Shown here piece by piece: positions 8,162-15,533 of a DNA stretch of 33,093 nt. Origin of the DNA: Halobacteriales archaeon QS_9_67_15. GTDB taxonomy: Archaea; Halobacteriota; Halobacteria; Halobacteriales; Haloarculaceae. Made by a program: the position numbers and the translations under genes. Numbering within the stretch: the first letter of the stretch is position 1; the number at the start of each line of letters is the position of its first letter. Where the stretch lies: contig PXSD01000169.1 of NCBI GenBank assembly GCA_003023165.1, forward strand, positions 12,582 through 45,674. The letters are read 5' to 3'. Below the pieces are notes generated by a model that saw only the letters and a list, made by a program, of their open reading frames with translations, was not told the origin of the DNA and did no database searches.

Positions 8162-9403
8162 TCACGCTTCGTCGAAGAGCGTCTCGCCGTTCACCATGTG
8201 CTCCTCGACGGTGTCGAGGTCGAGCGTGACGCCGAGACCCGGCTCTTCGGGCACCGTCATGTAGCCGTCGTCGATGAGGTTGTCTTCCTGGATTAGGTCC
8301 TCCCACCAGCCGAGCTCGTAGGAGTGGTACTCGACGGCGAGGGAGTTCGGCACCGCGGCCCCGACGTGGGCGCTCGCGACGGTCGCGACCGGCGAGGAGA
8401 CGTTGTGCATCGCCACGGGGACGTAGTACTGATTGGCCACGTCGGCGATCCTCCGCGTCTCGCGCATGCCACCGATCTTCGGCATGTCCGGCGCGACGAT
8501 GTCGACCGCCTGGTTCTCGAGGAGGCGCCGGTGCTCGGTGACGCGGTAGCGGTTCTCGCCGGCGGTGATGGGTGTCGTCGTGTCGTCGGTGACCGTCTCT
8601 TGGACCTCGAGATTCTCCGGCGGGACCGGGTCCTCGAGCCACCAGACGTCGTAGTCCTCGATCGCGTCCGCCAGTCGTTCGGCGGAGTTGGCTGAGAACG
8701 TCCAGTGGCAGTCGAAGGCCACGTCGGCGCGGTCCTTGACGCGCTCGGTGACCTTTTCGACGATCTCCGCCTTGTGGCGGATCTCGCCCGGTCGGAGGTG
8801 ACGGTTGGCGCGGTCCTTCTCGTACCCGGACGGCACGTCGAGGTCGAACTTCAGCGCGTCGTACCCGAGCTCCTCGACGACGCGCTCGGCCTCGTCGGCG
8901 CAGGCGTCGGCGTCCGCCTCCGACTCGGTGTGACAGTCACAGTAGACGCGCATGTCGTCGCGGTACTTGCCGCCCAGCAGTTGATAGGCGGGGACTTCGA
9001 TGAGCTTGCCGGCGAGGTCGTGGAGCGCGACCTCGACCCCGGAGATGGCGCTGACCGTGACGCCCTCGACCGACCCCTCGCCGGACATCTTCTGGACGAG
9101 ATGCTCGTAGAGGCGGTCGATGTCCAGCGGGTTCTCGCCGGTCAGAAACGGGGTCATCCGCTCGATCAGTTCCGGGATGCCCGCCCCCCAGTAGGCCTCA
9201 CCGGTGCCGACGACCCCCGCGTCAGTGTAGATGCGGACGAGCGTCCACGGGAAGTTCCCGTCGACCATCGTACACTGTACGTCCGTGATCTCGACGTCTC
9301 GGCCACCGCCGCGTTTGGCCGCCGCACCCATCGTCTCCTGGTCCAGTTTCCGCATCGTGTACTCCGCGTTGGGGTCGTGTAGACCCGCGTAGTCTCGTCC
9401 CAT
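8162..9403 (-). CDS. xacD: Enolase-superfamily D-xylonate dehydratase homologue
   Basis: A 413-residue cytoplasmic dehydratase of the mandelate racemase/muconate lactonizing enzyme group. The capping domain spans about 35-150 (WTLVRIYTDAGVVGTGEAYW). The barrel carries the acid-base Lys (YDALKFDLDVPSG), metal ligands in DVAFDCHW, WWLEDPVPPEN and ITAGENRYR, and the His region VAMHNVSSPVAT. The start at 9403 gives the N-terminal HDPNAEYTMRKL block remembered from haloarchaeal homologues. The family dehydrates D-xylonate to 2-keto-3-deoxyxylonate, which is then dehydrated and oxidised to 2-oxoglutarate. It converges with the xylose dehydrogenase gene, with 88 bases between their ends. Gluconate-type substrates cannot be excluded. 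Confidence 0.8.
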   Translation of the reverse strand: MGRDYAGLHDPNAEYTMRKLDQETMGAAAKRGGGRDVEITDVQCTMVDGNFPWTLVRIYTDAGVVGTGEAYWGAGIPELIERMTPFLTGENPLDIDRLYEHLVQKMSGEGSVEGVTVSAISGVEVALHDLAGKLIEVPAYQLLGGKYRDDMRVYCDCHTESEADADACADEAERVVEELGYDALKFDLDVPSGYEKDRANRHLRPGEIRHKAEIVEKVTERVKDRADVAFDCHWTFSANSAERLADAIEDYDVWWLEDPVPPENLEVQETVTDDTTTPITAGENRYRVTEHRRLLENQAVDIVAPDMPKIGGMRETRRIADVANQYYVPVAMHNVSSPVATVASAHVGAAVPNSLAVEYHSYELGWWEDLIQEDNLIDDGYMTVPEEPGLGVTLDLDTVEEHMVNGETLFDEA

Positions 9404-9426
9404 GCGGCGGCCTACTGTGGGCCTGT

Positions 9427-9435
9427 ACTAAAGTA
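9427..9435 (-). promoter_or_regulatory. TATA box of the xylonate dehydratase gene
   Basis: On the minus strand TACTTTAGT is centred 28 bases before the ATG at 9403, as expected for a leaderless or nearly leaderless transcript. Confidence 0.55.
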
Positions 9436-9542
9436 TGGAGGAATCGGTCCGACGGTGTTCGGCCCGCCGAAATGCCGCTCGTATCTATCCCACGAAACTG
9501 ACCGGCTGTTCGGACGATACGCGGTAGCGACCGACTCGACTC

Positions 9543-9590
9543 ATACGGATTATTGTAGCGATTTACCGGTACGAGGTCGGCCCGGCCTCG
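9543..9590. repeat. Half copy of the palindromic repeat found at 21256-21337
   Basis: Bases 9543-9573 are identical over 31 bp to 21256-21286 (starting ATACGGATTATTGTAG, then CGATTTACCGGTACG). The right inverted end present in the other copy is missing; instead a small hairpin follows (CGAGG 9572-9576 with CCTCG 9586-9590). It lies in the 225-bp gap between two minus-strand genes. It appears to be a degenerate or truncated copy of a dispersed element. Confidence 0.75.
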
Positions 9591-9628
9591 GAGAGACGAC
9601 GCGAAGCGGTACGTATCGGCTCCGCCGG

Positions 9629-9811
9629 TCACCCGGACCACTCATCGCGGTGTGCGTCGCTACAGAAGTGTATCGTGACGACCTCGCCGTCGTCGACGCG
9701 CGTGACGACTCTGTGGTCGGGGTTCTCTACCAGCGCGTCGCCGCAGACGGCGCATGTCGGCGCCTCGTCCGCGGAGACGTCCTCGTTGAGATCAGAAGTC
9801 GGATCCACCAT
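9629..9811 (-). CDS. Small two-Cys-pair zinc-binding protein (DUF7576-like)
   Basis: A 60-residue protein. CAVCG (about residues 20-24) and HFCSDAHRDEW near the C-terminus form a TRASH/HMG-like treble-clef pattern with C-x2-C ... C-x3-H ligands. An acidic N-terminus and the conserved core DHRVVTRVDDGEVVTIHF look like the haloarchaeal DUF7576 small zinc proteins. The function is unknown. It has its own promoter (minus-strand ATTAAGT at 9838-9844, 30 bases before the ATG at 9811). The protein family number is from memory. Confidence 0.75.
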   Translation of the reverse strand: MVDPTSDLNEDVSADEAPTCAVCGDALVENPDHRVVTRVDDGEVVTIHFCSDAHRDEWSG

Positions 9812-9837
9812 CTTGTCACAGCCGAGTACACGGACCT

Positions 9838-9844
9838 ACTTAAT
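9838..9844 (-). promoter_or_regulatory. TATA box of the small zinc protein gene
   Basis: Minus-strand ATTAAGT centred 30 bases before the start codon at 9811. Confidence 0.45.
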
Positions 9845-9938
9845 CGCACACATCGACGGCGAGAGGTTGGACGCTCGCAGGTTCGGAACCGACGCGAAAC
9901 CGGGTCCGACACATCTAATGTAACACAGACGACGGGGG

Positions 9939-11123
9939 CTACCGGTCGCGCGTGACCGACTCGCCCGGGGTGGTCGTCGCGCCGGGGGAGAGCCGCAGGC
10001 CGGGGCTGAGACTCGTGTTGATCCCGGTCTTCACGCCGTCGCCGGCGACGACGCCGAACTTCCGGCGGCCCGTCGAGATGCGGTCGCCCTTCACGGCGAA
10101 TCGAACGTCCGCGTCGTCGTGACGGAGGTTCGCGACATTCGTCCCGGCACCGAAGTTCACGTCCCTGCCCAGAACGCTATCGCCGACGTACGAGAGGTGC
10201 GGAACGTGCGTTCCGGCCATGAGGACGCTGTTTTTCACTTCGACGCTCGTCCCGACGTGCGTGTCCTCGGCGAGGAGCGTCGCGCCGCGGACGTAGGCGT
10301 TCGGACCGACCCCCGCACCGGAGCGAACCAGCGCCGGTCCCTCCACGACGACGCCCGCGTCGACGGTCGCGCCCTCCTCGACGACGACCGGACCGCGGAG
10401 CTCGGCGTCTTCGTGGACCGAACCGCGGACGTCGCGGTCGAGTTCCGCAAGTTTCCACTCGTTGGCTTCCAGCAGTTCCCACGGGCGACCGCAGCCGAGC
10501 CAGCGCTCGACCTCCACGGTCGCGACGGACCGCTCGTCGATCACGCGGGAGAGAACGTCCGTGATCTCGTGTTCGCCGCGCTCGCTGAGCGGCACGTCCA
10601 GCCACTCGCGGACCGCGGCCGGGAACCGATACGCACCGACGTTGACGAGGTCCGTCGGCGGGTCGCTCGGCTTCTCGACGATGCCGGTGACGACGCCGTC
10701 CGCCACCTCGAAGACGCCGTAGCTCGCGGGGTCGTCGACGCGATAGGTTCCGACGGCGGGCCCCTCTGCCGAGAGGAGGGCGTCGATGCTCTCGCGGTCG
10801 TAGAGGTCGTCGCCGTTGAGGACGACGAACGGACCGTCGAGGTGTTCGCTCGCGCAGTCGACCGCGTGGGCCGTCCCGAGCTGCTCCTCCTGGACCGCGT
10901 ACTCGACGGGGACGCCGCGGTACTCGTCGCCGAAGTACTCTCTGACCGCGTCGGCCTCGTAGCCGACCACGAGGACCAGCTCCGAGGCGCCGGCGTCGAC
11001 GGCGGCGTCGGCTCCGTGCGCGACGAGCGGCCGGTCGGCGACCGGGAGCATCGGTTTCGGGAGCGACGCTGTCAGCGGCCGCATCCGGGTTCCCTCCCCG
11101 GCCGTCAACAGGACCACTTGCAT
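9939..11123 (-). CDS. glmU: Bifunctional sugar-1-phosphate nucleotidylyltransferase / acetyltransferase (GlmU-like)
   Basis: A 394-residue cytoplasmic enzyme. The N-terminal nucleotidyltransferase begins MQVVLLTAGEGTRMRPLTAS (the G-x-G-T-R-M-x-P-L-T pyrophosphorylase loop), followed by KPMLPVADRPL and the metal-binding VVLNGDDLYD. After about residue 230 come left-handed beta-helix hexapeptides (ELRGPVVVEEGATVDAGVVV; SYVGDSVLGRDVNFGAGT), the acetyltransferase half. It ends with KFGVVAGDGVKTGINTSLSP. Archaeal members acetylate glucosamine-1-phosphate and couple UTP to form UDP-GlcNAc for glycan synthesis. The ATG at 11123 was chosen; the longer frame would need a TTG at 11150, and a CTCTTTGAG TATA-like stretch sits ~28 bases before 11123. 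UTP/GlcNAc specificity is inferred from the family. Confidence 0.85.
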   Translation of the reverse strand: MQVVLLTAGEGTRMRPLTASLPKPMLPVADRPLVAHGADAAVDAGASELVLVVGYEADAVREYFGDEYRGVPVEYAVQEEQLGTAHAVDCASEHLDGPFVVLNGDDLYDRESIDALLSAEGPAVGTYRVDDPASYGVFEVADGVVTGIVEKPSDPPTDLVNVGAYRFPAAVREWLDVPLSERGEHEITDVLSRVIDERSVATVEVERWLGCGRPWELLEANEWKLAELDRDVRGSVHEDAELRGPVVVEEGATVDAGVVVEGPALVRSGAGVGPNAYVRGATLLAEDTHVGTSVEVKNSVLMAGTHVPHLSYVGDSVLGRDVNFGAGTNVANLRHDDADVRFAVKGDRISTGRRKFGVVAGDGVKTGINTSLSPGLRLSPGATTTPGESVTRDR

Positions 11124-11262
11124 GGTCGTCCGGTGACCCGGACGGCTCAAAGAGCTACCGGCGTGCGCTCACTGTGGCGAGCGACCCCGGAGACCGGTGC
11201 CCGTTGATTGGTAACGCGACACATACTAAAGCGGCCGGGACATACATCGGCGACCGAGAGCG

Positions 11263-11655
11263 ATGTCTGGATCCGACGGTCCGAACGGGCGGAAGGGGAA
11301 TCGAACGGCAGCGACCGACGGCGGCGGATCGGCGAGAGAGGGCGGTTCCGGGTTACCGGCGTCGGTGGTCGCGGACATCCGGTCGGACGACCGTCGGCGG
11401 CGCGCGCTCGCGCGACTCGCCGAGACGGAGCGGGCGCTCCCCGTCTCCGACCTGGCGCGACAGGTCGCGGCGACGGAGCGAGACGAGGGGGTGGACGACG
11501 TGCCGACCGACGCGGTCGACACCGTCAGGCGAGACCTGTTCGAGACGCACCTCCCGAAACTCACCGCGACCGAAGTCGTCGACTACGATTCTCAGGTGGG
11601 AACCGTCGAGTTGGCGACCGACGACGAGCGGCTCTTCGCCGACAACGGGAGCTGA
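11263..11655 (+). CDS. DUF7344-like small winged-helix protein
   Basis: A 130-residue protein with a polar ~35-residue N-terminus and then a helical domain: DDRRRRALARLAETERALPV, LARQVAATERDEG, RRDLFETHLPKLTATEVVDY, GTVEL. The order R-R-R-x2-L ... S-D-L-A-x-Q-V-A ... F-x-T-H-L-P-K-L ... V-x-Y-D is that of haloarchaeal DUF7344 proteins, predicted wHTH DNA-binding proteins of unknown function. ATACTAAAG at 11223-11231 is a TATA-like stretch ~36 bases before the ATG, suggesting a short leader. It lies divergent to the GlmU gene. Confidence 0.72.
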   Translation: MSGSDGPNGRKGNRTAATDGGGSAREGGSGLPASVVADIRSDDRRRRALARLAETERALPVSDLARQVAATERDEGVDDVPTDAVDTVRRDLFETHLPKLTATEVVDYDSQVGTVELATDDERLFADNGS

Positions 11656-11734
11656 CAGAGGCGTACCGTCCGACCAGAACCGGGTCGTCGACAACGGAAA
11701 GAACAATACAGGCAGCCACCTAATCGCCGGTACT

Positions 11735-12523
11735 GTGACGAACACGCAGGTCACGCACGTACAGATCGACAACTACGGGCCGTGGACTGTCACGCCGGAG
11801 CCGCGGCGGGAAGTCGACCTCCAGACGCTCCAGTCGCGCCTCTACGCAGACCTCTCGCAGCTCGTCGGGAACAGGGGCGGGTACGTCTTCTTCTCGCGGT
11901 TCGACAACATGATCGCAGTGACGAACGGACTCGACGAAGCCGACCACCGGCTCATCCAGGAGTCCGTCGGCAACCGCTACCCCGTCACCATGAGTCTCAG
12001 CGTCGCGACCGGAACGACACCCGCCGAGGCGCTGGGGACTGCCACCGAACAGTTGCAGGAGGCCGGGAGCGCACAGGACAAGTCCCGCCGTGAGATCCTC
12101 CGCGGTCGCACCATCGATCCGGAGTTTCGGACCGGCGAGGACCTCCAGATCGCTCACTTCGACGTCAACGACGCGACCGGTAAGTACACCGACGAACTCA
12201 ACGAGTTCGACACCTTCATTCAGATCGAACAGGGGTACGCGGAGCTGATGCGGCACATGCGCCGAGCGTACGACTCCCTCTCTTTTTTCGTCGGTGGCGA
12301 CAACGTCATCGCTGTCTGCTCCGAGATGGACGCCGCCGAGTACCAAGACGCGGTCGACCACGTCCGCAAAGCGGTCGACGTGGAACTCAAGGTCGGCGTC
12401 GGACGCGGCGAACTCGCTAACGAGGCCGGAATAACGGCGAAGCACGCCCTCGAGGAGTGTCGAGCGACCGGTGACGACGTGCACGTCGACTGGGCGAGCG
12501 AGCAGACGGAACCGACGAACTGA
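11735..12523 (+). CDS. gch3: GTP cyclohydrolase III (IIa)
   Basis: A 262-residue cytoplasmic enzyme starting at GTG 11735. Two tandem related domains are visible: HVQIDNYGPWTVTPEPRREV with RFDNMIAVTNG in the first and IAHFDVNDATGKYTDELNEF with FFVGGDNVIAVCSEM in the second. This is the GGDEF/polymerase-palm-like fold known for archaeal GTP cyclohydrolase III. The family opens GTP to the formylamino-pyrimidine nucleotide that feeds riboflavin and coenzyme F420 synthesis. No in-frame ATG precedes the N-terminal motif; ACAATACAGG at about 11703 is a possible TATA box ~28 bases upstream, which supports this start. Confidence 0.88.
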   Translation: MTNTQVTHVQIDNYGPWTVTPEPRREVDLQTLQSRLYADLSQLVGNRGGYVFFSRFDNMIAVTNGLDEADHRLIQESVGNRYPVTMSLSVATGTTPAEALGTATEQLQEAGSAQDKSRREILRGRTIDPEFRTGEDLQIAHFDVNDATGKYTDELNEFDTFIQIEQGYAELMRHMRRAYDSLSFFVGGDNVIAVCSEMDAAEYQDAVDHVRKAVDVELKVGVGRGELANEAGITAKHALEECRATGDDVHVDWASEQTEPTN

Positions 12524-12603
12524 GCCGCGACCGTCGACACTTCCTGACCGGACGATGCCGCGTTGCATTGGGCGTGCGCCGTCTTAAGGGTGGCGTAGGT
12601 ACC

Positions 12604-12608
12604 TTTTA
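12604..12608 (+). promoter_or_regulatory. TATA box deciding the start of the CBS protein gene
   Basis: CCTTTTAG is centred 28 bases before the ATG at 12634 but only a few bases before the alternative ATG at 12610, so a leaderless message would begin at 12634. Confidence 0.45.
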
Positions 12609-12633
12609 GATGACGTGTGTGAAACGTCCGCAC

Positions 12634-13212
12634 ATGGAGAGAGACGTGAGCGTCCGGGAGGTGATGGACCGGGAGTTCCTCGGTGCCAGCGAGTCCGACG
12701 GCCTCCGAGAGGCAGCGGAGTTGATGCTGGTGGAAGACGCCGACAGCGTCGTCGTCCTCCGGGGGAGCGACCCGGTCGGGGTCGTGACGGAACGCGATGC
12801 GCTGGAGACGTTCGTCCGGACGGACGGAGACTCCGCGACAGTCGCGGACGCGATGACCGAAGACGTCCCCACCGTCGCCCCAGAGATGACTATCGCCGAA
12901 GCCGCGGACGAGATGTCCGCACAGTCGACCCAGCGAGTCCTCGTCTCCGGCGAGTCCGAACCGCTCGGGGTCCTGACGGAACACGACCTCATGACGGCGT
13001 CGCCGTTTTCACCGACCGCCGACGGCCCGACCGCCGTCGAGGGAGGGCGTGCCGTGGCCGGCGTCTCAGCGGGCCGCGGCCAGTCAGCGACGGAACGGCG
13101 CGGCGAGGGCCGCTTCGCGGACCAGTCGCTCTGTGAGGCCTGCGGCTCGCTCGCGCGGGACCTCTCGCCGTTCAACGGACAGCTGCTCTGTTCCGACTGT
13201 CGAGACATCTGA
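12634..13212 (+). CDS. CBS-domain pair protein with C-terminal zinc ribbon
   Basis: A 192-residue protein. Two CBS domains occupy about residues 5-120: the first contains VREVMDREFLGASESDGLRE and PVGVVTERDAL, the second VADAMTEDVPTVAPEMTIAE and PLGVLTEHDLM. A ~40-residue low-complexity linker leads to a C-x2-C ... C-x2-C ribbon (CEACGSLARDLSPFNGQLLC, then SDC). CBS pairs sense adenine nucleotides or SAM; the ribbon may contact nucleic acid or protein. The target is unknown. An in-frame ATG at 12610 would add eight residues (MTCVKRPH); the TATA position and the family-like start MERDVSVREVM favour 12634. Confidence 0.82.
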   Translation: MERDVSVREVMDREFLGASESDGLREAAELMLVEDADSVVVLRGSDPVGVVTERDALETFVRTDGDSATVADAMTEDVPTVAPEMTIAEAADEMSAQSTQRVLVSGESEPLGVLTEHDLMTASPFSPTADGPTAVEGGRAVAGVSAGRGQSATERRGEGRFADQSLCEACGSLARDLSPFNGQLLCSDCRDI

Positions 13213-13377
13213 CCGACCGCCCGGCGGACTCCCCGACTGACTCGCGGTGGCCGTGAACGCGCCGTGACGACGGTAGGCTCCGATTACATGAGCGCGTTCT
13301 GGTACGATTCATTACTAGCAGTTCGCCGGTCGGTCCTGACCGGACAGTACCACCGCAGACGGCCAACTCGGCAGTCT

Positions 13378-13395
13378 CGTTTCGGTACCGAAACG
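13378..13395. promoter_or_regulatory. Perfect 18-bp palindrome upstream of the second binding-protein gene
   Basis: CGTTTCGGTACCGAAACG reads identically on both strands. It ends ~20 bases before the TATA box at 13415-13420, the usual place for an archaeal activator. A weaker inverted repeat (CCGGTC 13326-13331, GACCGG 13338-13343) lies further upstream. An operator role is inferred. Confidence 0.55.
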
Positions 13396-13414
13396 TGACA
13401 GTTTGTGGATCACC

Positions 13415-13420
13415 TTTATA
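13415..13420 (+). promoter_or_regulatory. TATA box of the second binding-protein gene
   Basis: TTTATA within CACCTTTATACTT, 29 bases before the ATG at 13449, implying a very short or absent leader. Confidence 0.6.
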
Positions 13421-13448
13421 CTTGTCGCCTGATAACGGACGGATCGAG

Positions 13449-14699
13449 ATGGCACGAAAGCTACGTCGACGGAGAGTACTGAAGGGACTCGGGGTCGCAG
13501 GTGCAGCCGGTCTGGCCGGGTGTGCACAGGCCGGCGACGACACGGCCACGGAGGGCGACGGTGGAGGCGACGGGGACGGTGACGGGATGGACGAAGGCAC
13601 GCCGACGGAGACGCCGGAGTCCGACGACGGCACGGAAACCGACGCCGGAACCGCCACCGAGGGCGGCGGTGACATGTCACGGACGCTCAGAGTCGGCATC
13701 CTGATGGGCGTCACCGGCGGGCTCTCGGAACTCGGCCCGCCGATCCGACAGGCGGCGGAACTGGCCGCCGACTACATGGACGAACAGAGCGACATGTTCA
13801 GCGTCGAGTACCAGTTCGAGGACACCGCGACCGACCCGAACACCGGGATCTCGGGGGCGGAGGCGCTGGTCGACGCCGACTATCCGGCCATCGCCGGCGC
13901 GCTGTCGTCGACGGTCACGATCCAGACGGCCGAGAACGTCACGGTCCCCGTCGGTCGCGAGCGCCTCGAAGCCGAGACGACGGCCACGCTCTCCCTGAAC
14001 AACGACTACGGGCAGGGACTGGCAGATGCCTACACCTCCGCGTGGGAAGACGCGGGTGGGAGCGTCCAGAACCAGGTGAGCTTCGAGCCGGGCCAGGGGT
14101 CGTACACCTCACAGCTGAGTTCGGCGCTCCAGGACCAGCCGGACCTGCTGATGGTCGTCGGCTACCCGAAGAGCGGGGTCCAGATCTTCCGTGACTTCTA
14201 CGGCGACTACTCGCAGGACTTCTGTGACATCATCGTCCCGGACGGGCTCCAGAGCGGGAATCTGCCGGGGGACGTCGGCAACTCGATGCGGAACGTCTGG
14301 GGAACCGCCCCGACCTCGACCGGACCGGGCCGCGAAACCTTCGACCAGCTCTACCAGGACGCGTACGACGCAGACCCGTCCGAGAGTCCGTTCACCGGTC
14401 AGTCGTTCGACGCCGTGGCCGTCCTCGCACTCGCCAACGCCGCCGCCGACGAGAACGACGGCGAGGCGATCCGCGACCAGATGCAGGCCGTCGCCAACGA
14501 GGGCGGCGAGGAGGTCACTCCCGAGAACCTCGCCGAGGGGCTCGAGATGGCCGCGAGCGAGATCGAGATCAACTACCAGGGCGCGTCCAGCGCCGTCGAG
14601 TTCGACGACGTCGGTGACATCGCCGCCGCGACCTACCAGCTCTACCGCTACGAGGAAGGCGGCTTCGAAGTGATAGAGAACATCGAGTACTCCGCCTGA
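13449..14699 (+). CDS. HAAT-type substrate-binding lipoprotein 2, apparent internal deletion
   Basis: A 416-residue binding protein with a Tat signal (RKLRRRRVLKGLGVAGAAG) and lipobox LAGC near residue 21, then an acidic/Thr-rich linker. The binding fold starts at TLRVGILMGVTGGLSELGPP. It runs normally to YPAIAGALSSTVTIQTAENV, then TVPV, and jumps straight to GRERLEAETTATLSLNNDYG. In binding protein 1 the matching points (VPI ... GRYVANETDVSKVYLFGADY) are separated by ~35 more residues (starting VGPAASAAITSDGES), a part of lobe one that contacts the ligand in this family. The frame stays open, so a protein is made but may not bind ligand. It converges on the minus-strand liv operon at 14736-19087 and is probably its partner. 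Confidence 0.85.
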   Translation: MARKLRRRRVLKGLGVAGAAGLAGCAQAGDDTATEGDGGGDGDGDGMDEGTPTETPESDDGTETDAGTATEGGGDMSRTLRVGILMGVTGGLSELGPPIRQAAELAADYMDEQSDMFSVEYQFEDTATDPNTGISGAEALVDADYPAIAGALSSTVTIQTAENVTVPVGRERLEAETTATLSLNNDYGQGLADAYTSAWEDAGGSVQNQVSFEPGQGSYTSQLSSALQDQPDLLMVVGYPKSGVQIFRDFYGDYSQDFCDIIVPDGLQSGNLPGDVGNSMRNVWGTAPTSTGPGRETFDQLYQDAYDADPSESPFTGQSFDAVAVLALANAAADENDGEAIRDQMQAVANEGGEEVTPENLAEGLEMAASEIEINYQGASSAVEFDDVGDIAAATYQLYRYEEGGFEVIENIEYSA

Positions 14700-14710
14700 G
14701 GCGGCGTCCG

Positions 14711-14733
14711 TTTTTCGAGGGGCGCTCCGCCCC
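14711..14733. terminator. T-run and hairpin between convergent genes
   Basis: TTTTT at 14711-14715 follows the plus-strand stop by 12 bases and suits archaeal T-run termination. Next is a 6-bp stem GGGGCG (14719-14724), CTC, CGCCCC (14728-14733), directly after the livF stop when read on the minus strand. The gap is only 36 bp. Confidence 0.4.
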
Positions 14734-14735
14734 GC

Positions 14736-15533
14736 TCACCCACCGAGGAACTGCTGGCGGACTTCCTCGTCCGCCAGGAGGGCGTCGCCGGAGTCGACGA
14801 ACCGGTTCTCGCCCTGGACCAGCACGTACCCGCGGTCACAGCGTCTGAGCGCCTCCTTCGCGTTCTGTTCGACCATCAGGACCGCCGTCCCCGAGTCGTT
14901 GACGGCGTCGATGCGGTCGAACAGGTCCTCGACGAGGTCGGGAGCCAGTCCCGCCGACGGCTCGTCGAGCAGGAGGAGGTCGGGGTCGAGCATGAGCGCC
15001 CTGCCCATCGCGAGCATCTGCTGTTGCCCGCCCGAGAGCGTCCCCGCCCGTTGGTTTTCGCGCTCCTCGAGGATCGGGAAGCGGTCGTAGACCGCCGCGA
15101 GTCTGTCCTCGGGGAACTCCTCCAGGATGTACGCGCCCATCTCGAGGTTCTCGCGGACGGACAGGCCCGCGAAGACGTTCTCGTTCTGCGGGACGTAGCC
15201 GAGCCCGTGATGGACGAGCGTCTCCGGGGCCACACCGGTGACGTCCTCGCCGTCGAAGCTGACGGTCCCGCCGAAGACGTCTGTCAGCCCGAAGACCGAC
15301 TTCATCACGGTGGATTTGCCCGCGCCGTTCGGGCCGACGATGGTGACGTACTCGCCGTCGGCGACGGTCATGTCGACGCCGCTCAGGATCTGCAGGTCGC
15401 CGTATCCGGCGTCGAGGTCCCGGACGGCGAGCAAGGCGTCTCCCGGGGCGACCGCGTCCGCGTCGCTCGTCGCCGTGGTCTCCTCGGGCGACTCGGCCGT
15501 CGGGACGCCGTCGGGGTCGGTCGCGTCGCTCAT
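14736..15533 (-). CDS. livF: HAAT-type ABC transporter ATP-binding protein LivF (system 2)
   Basis: A 265-residue ATPase. A ~32-residue acidic N-terminal extension precedes the domain (LLAVRDLDAGYGDLQILSGV). Walker A is GPNGAGKST (67-75), signature LSGGQQQM, Walker B DLLLLDEPSAGL, and the switch position is Gln (VLMVEQNAKEAL), as usual for LivF. GYVPQNENVFAGLSVRENLE holds the Q-loop region. Last gene of the minus-strand operon; its ATG overlaps the livG stop as ATGA. Confidence 0.9.
   Translation of the reverse strand: MSDATDPDGVPTAESPEETTATSDADAVAPGDALLAVRDLDAGYGDLQILSGVDMTVADGEYVTIVGPNGAGKSTVMKSVFGLTDVFGGTVSFDGEDVTGVAPETLVHHGLGYVPQNENVFAGLSVRENLEMGAYILEEFPEDRLAAVYDRFPILEERENQRAGTLSGGQQQMLAMGRALMLDPDLLLLDEPSAGLAPDLVEDLFDRIDAVNDSGTAVLMVEQNAKEALRRCDRGYVLVQGENRFVDSGDALLADEEVRQQFLGG

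Noticed and set aside
6917..9485. AATGCCG near both xylose-gene promoters (6920 and 9473) as a shared activator motif.
   Set aside because: Only seven bases match, at different distances and without symmetry; expected by chance in GC-rich DNA.
11656..11734. Extending GTP cyclohydrolase III upstream to join the open frame that starts near 11174.
   Set aside because: That stretch overlaps the DUF7344-like gene in another frame and reads as Arg-rich noise; family proteins begin at the chosen GTG.
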